A stretch of 5,437 nt of DNA from Lachnoclostridium sp. UBA7482 (GTDB taxonomy: Bacteria > Bacillota > Clostridia > Lachnospirales > Lachnospiraceae): assembly GCA_002479645.1 (NCBI GenBank), contig DLOO01000045.1:1-5437 (forward strand), given 5' to 3'. A program made the position numbers and the translations under genes. Under the pieces are notes generated by a model, which worked only from the letters and a program-made list of their open reading frames with translations, ran no database searches and had not been told where the DNA came from. Positions within the stretch are counted from its first letter, which is position 1, and each line of letters starts with the position of its first letter. Positions 5,113 through 5,437 of the stretch are shown here, in pieces.

Positions 5113-5437
5113 GGCTTCCGACGTGAAACGACAGAAAACGGACTTGAATGGTAAAAATAATAACAAAACTGTTAAAATTAGGTTATTTAACAGAAATCTC
5201 GCTAAACAAAAAAGAGAAGGATTCCTTATTATTATATGGGAAATTTATGTTTTGAAACGGGAAATTCAACCCCGTCCAAGAAAACGTTCACACAAAAAAA
5301 CGTGTAATTTAATGTCAATTCCGGCACTAAATTACACGTTTGGGTTATATAATCAGAACACAGAAAATTCGTGCCTACGAAACGGTAAATGCAAGTACCG
5401 TGAACTTGTCGCCGGTATTATTTTTACCATTCAAGTC
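5096..5437 (+). CDS. Doubtful open frame running off the right edge
   Basis: From ATG at 5096 there are 114 codons without a stop up to the window end. That length is unexpected in such AT-rich DNA, where roughly one codon in fourteen should be a stop. The product would be basic (PRPRKRSHKKT) and carries DLNGKNN where it crosses the left inverted-repeat arm. Against it: there is no ribosome site before the ATG, the frame runs over the minus-strand terminator hairpin and over the end of a better-supported minus-strand gene, and no family is recognised. It may matter only as an alternative 3' end after inversion. Confidence 0.12.
   Translation, partial: MNYQCKASDVKRQKTDLNGKNNNKTVKIRLFNRNLAKQKREGFLIIIWEIYVLKREIQPRPRKRSHKKTCNLMSIPALNYTFGLYNQNTENSCLRNGKCKYRELVAGIIFTIQV
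5294..5341 (-). terminator. Strong intrinsic terminator of the gene at the right edge
   Basis: A perfect 14-bp stem (5298-5311 with 5328-5341, core ACGTGTAATTTA/TAAATTACACGT) encloses a 16-nt loop that can pair further. On the minus strand it runs directly into seven T (5294-5300), the last three of which are in the stem. It lies about 34 nt after the stop codon at 5375. On the plus strand the stem is followed by only three T and then GGG, so it is one-directional. Confidence 0.8.
5375..5437 (-). CDS. 3' end of an unidentified minus-strand gene (partial)
   Basis: Reading in from the right edge, one minus-strand frame gives 20 codons, DLNGKNNTGDK then FTVLAFTVS, ending TAG at 5375-5377. The alternation of polar and beta-type residues is protein-like, and the strong terminator just downstream supports a genuine gene end. 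The first seven codons lie within the right arm of the inverted repeat. Too little is visible to name the protein. Confidence 0.5.
   Translation of the reverse strand, partial: DLNGKNNTGDKFTVLAFTVS

Larger units (their letters stand above)
5141..5437. repeat. Perfect inverted repeat, arms of at least 22 bp enclosing about 253 bp
   Basis: The arm at 5141-5162 (starting GACTTGAATGG) is the exact reverse complement of 5416-5437. The inner boundary is clear because 5163 and 5415 no longer match. The outer boundary is unknown because the right arm reaches the last base of the window. The enclosed 5163-5415 holds the end of a minus-strand gene, its terminator, and small dyads (CTGTTAAA/TTTAACAG at 5169-5193; ACGGG/CCCGT at 5257-5275; ACGGTA/TACCGT at 5382-5401). 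It contains no recombinase or transposase. Candidates are recombination sites of an invertible segment, the ends of a short non-autonomous element, or an inverted partial gene duplication. Confidence 0.85.

Noticed and set aside
5141..5437. Retron msr-msd RNA, suggested by flanking complementary arms with a long hairpin and several small stems
   Set aside because: No reverse transcriptase is in the window, the bases after the arm do not show the usual branching-G context, and the long hairpin is better explained as a terminator since it ends in seven T just after a stop codon.
5408..5437. Dockerin-like calcium loop in DLNGKNNTGD
   Set aside because: The loop lacks the second Asp and is too short for the dockerin spacing; only 20 codons are visible and there is no second repeat.

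Overview
The window looks like a piece of a low-to-mid GC Gram-positive chromosome, most likely a gut-type Clostridia (Lachnospiraceae-like). The basis is strong AGGAGG-type ribosome binding sites, sigma-A promoters with TTGnnn/TATAAT-like boxes, and protein styles typical of Firmicutes. This is inference from style; no rRNA or other marker gene is present. 

Left part (1-2928, + strand, GC-richer). A noncoding stretch (1-346) holds a leftward extended -10 promoter firing off the window edge and a good rightward promoter (286-314). The rightward promoter probably drives a three-gene unit: an AlkD-like HEAT-repeat DNA alkylation repair protein (347-1027), a DrrA-type ABC ATPase (1100-2017) and its ABC-2 permease (2017-2928, overlapping the ATPase stop codon). 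A hairpin at 2945-2983 lies between this unit and the converging unit from the right. A base-excision glycosylase fold next to a DrrAB-like exporter could form a detoxification pair, but no biosynthetic gene is visible.

Middle (3046-4704, - strand, more AT-rich). A two-gene operon encodes exported proteins. The first is a 356-residue secreted protein with an N-terminal Cys/His domain that may have a papain/NlpC-P60-like fold, plus a C-terminal PPC-like beta domain. The second is a 190-residue protein with an N-terminal export or anchor segment, which I do not recognise. The second gene's ribosome binding site overlaps the first gene's stop codon, so they are probably translated as a pair.

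Right part (4705-5437, AT-rich, no large gene). It holds a minus-strand promoter with an extended -10 box and a strong ribosome binding site. These drive a 27-codon reading frame with a terminator-like hairpin inside it. At the right edge is the last 20 codons of a minus-strand gene, followed by a strong intrinsic terminator (14-bp stem, seven T). Those last codons contain one arm of a perfect inverted repeat of at least 22 bp. The other arm lies at 5141-5162, and both arms are read in the same frame. This geometry would allow C-terminal exchange by inversion, but it could also be a short transposable element or an inverted duplication. It is the most unusual feature of the window. No CRISPR array, tRNA, rRNA, transposase or phage gene was seen.
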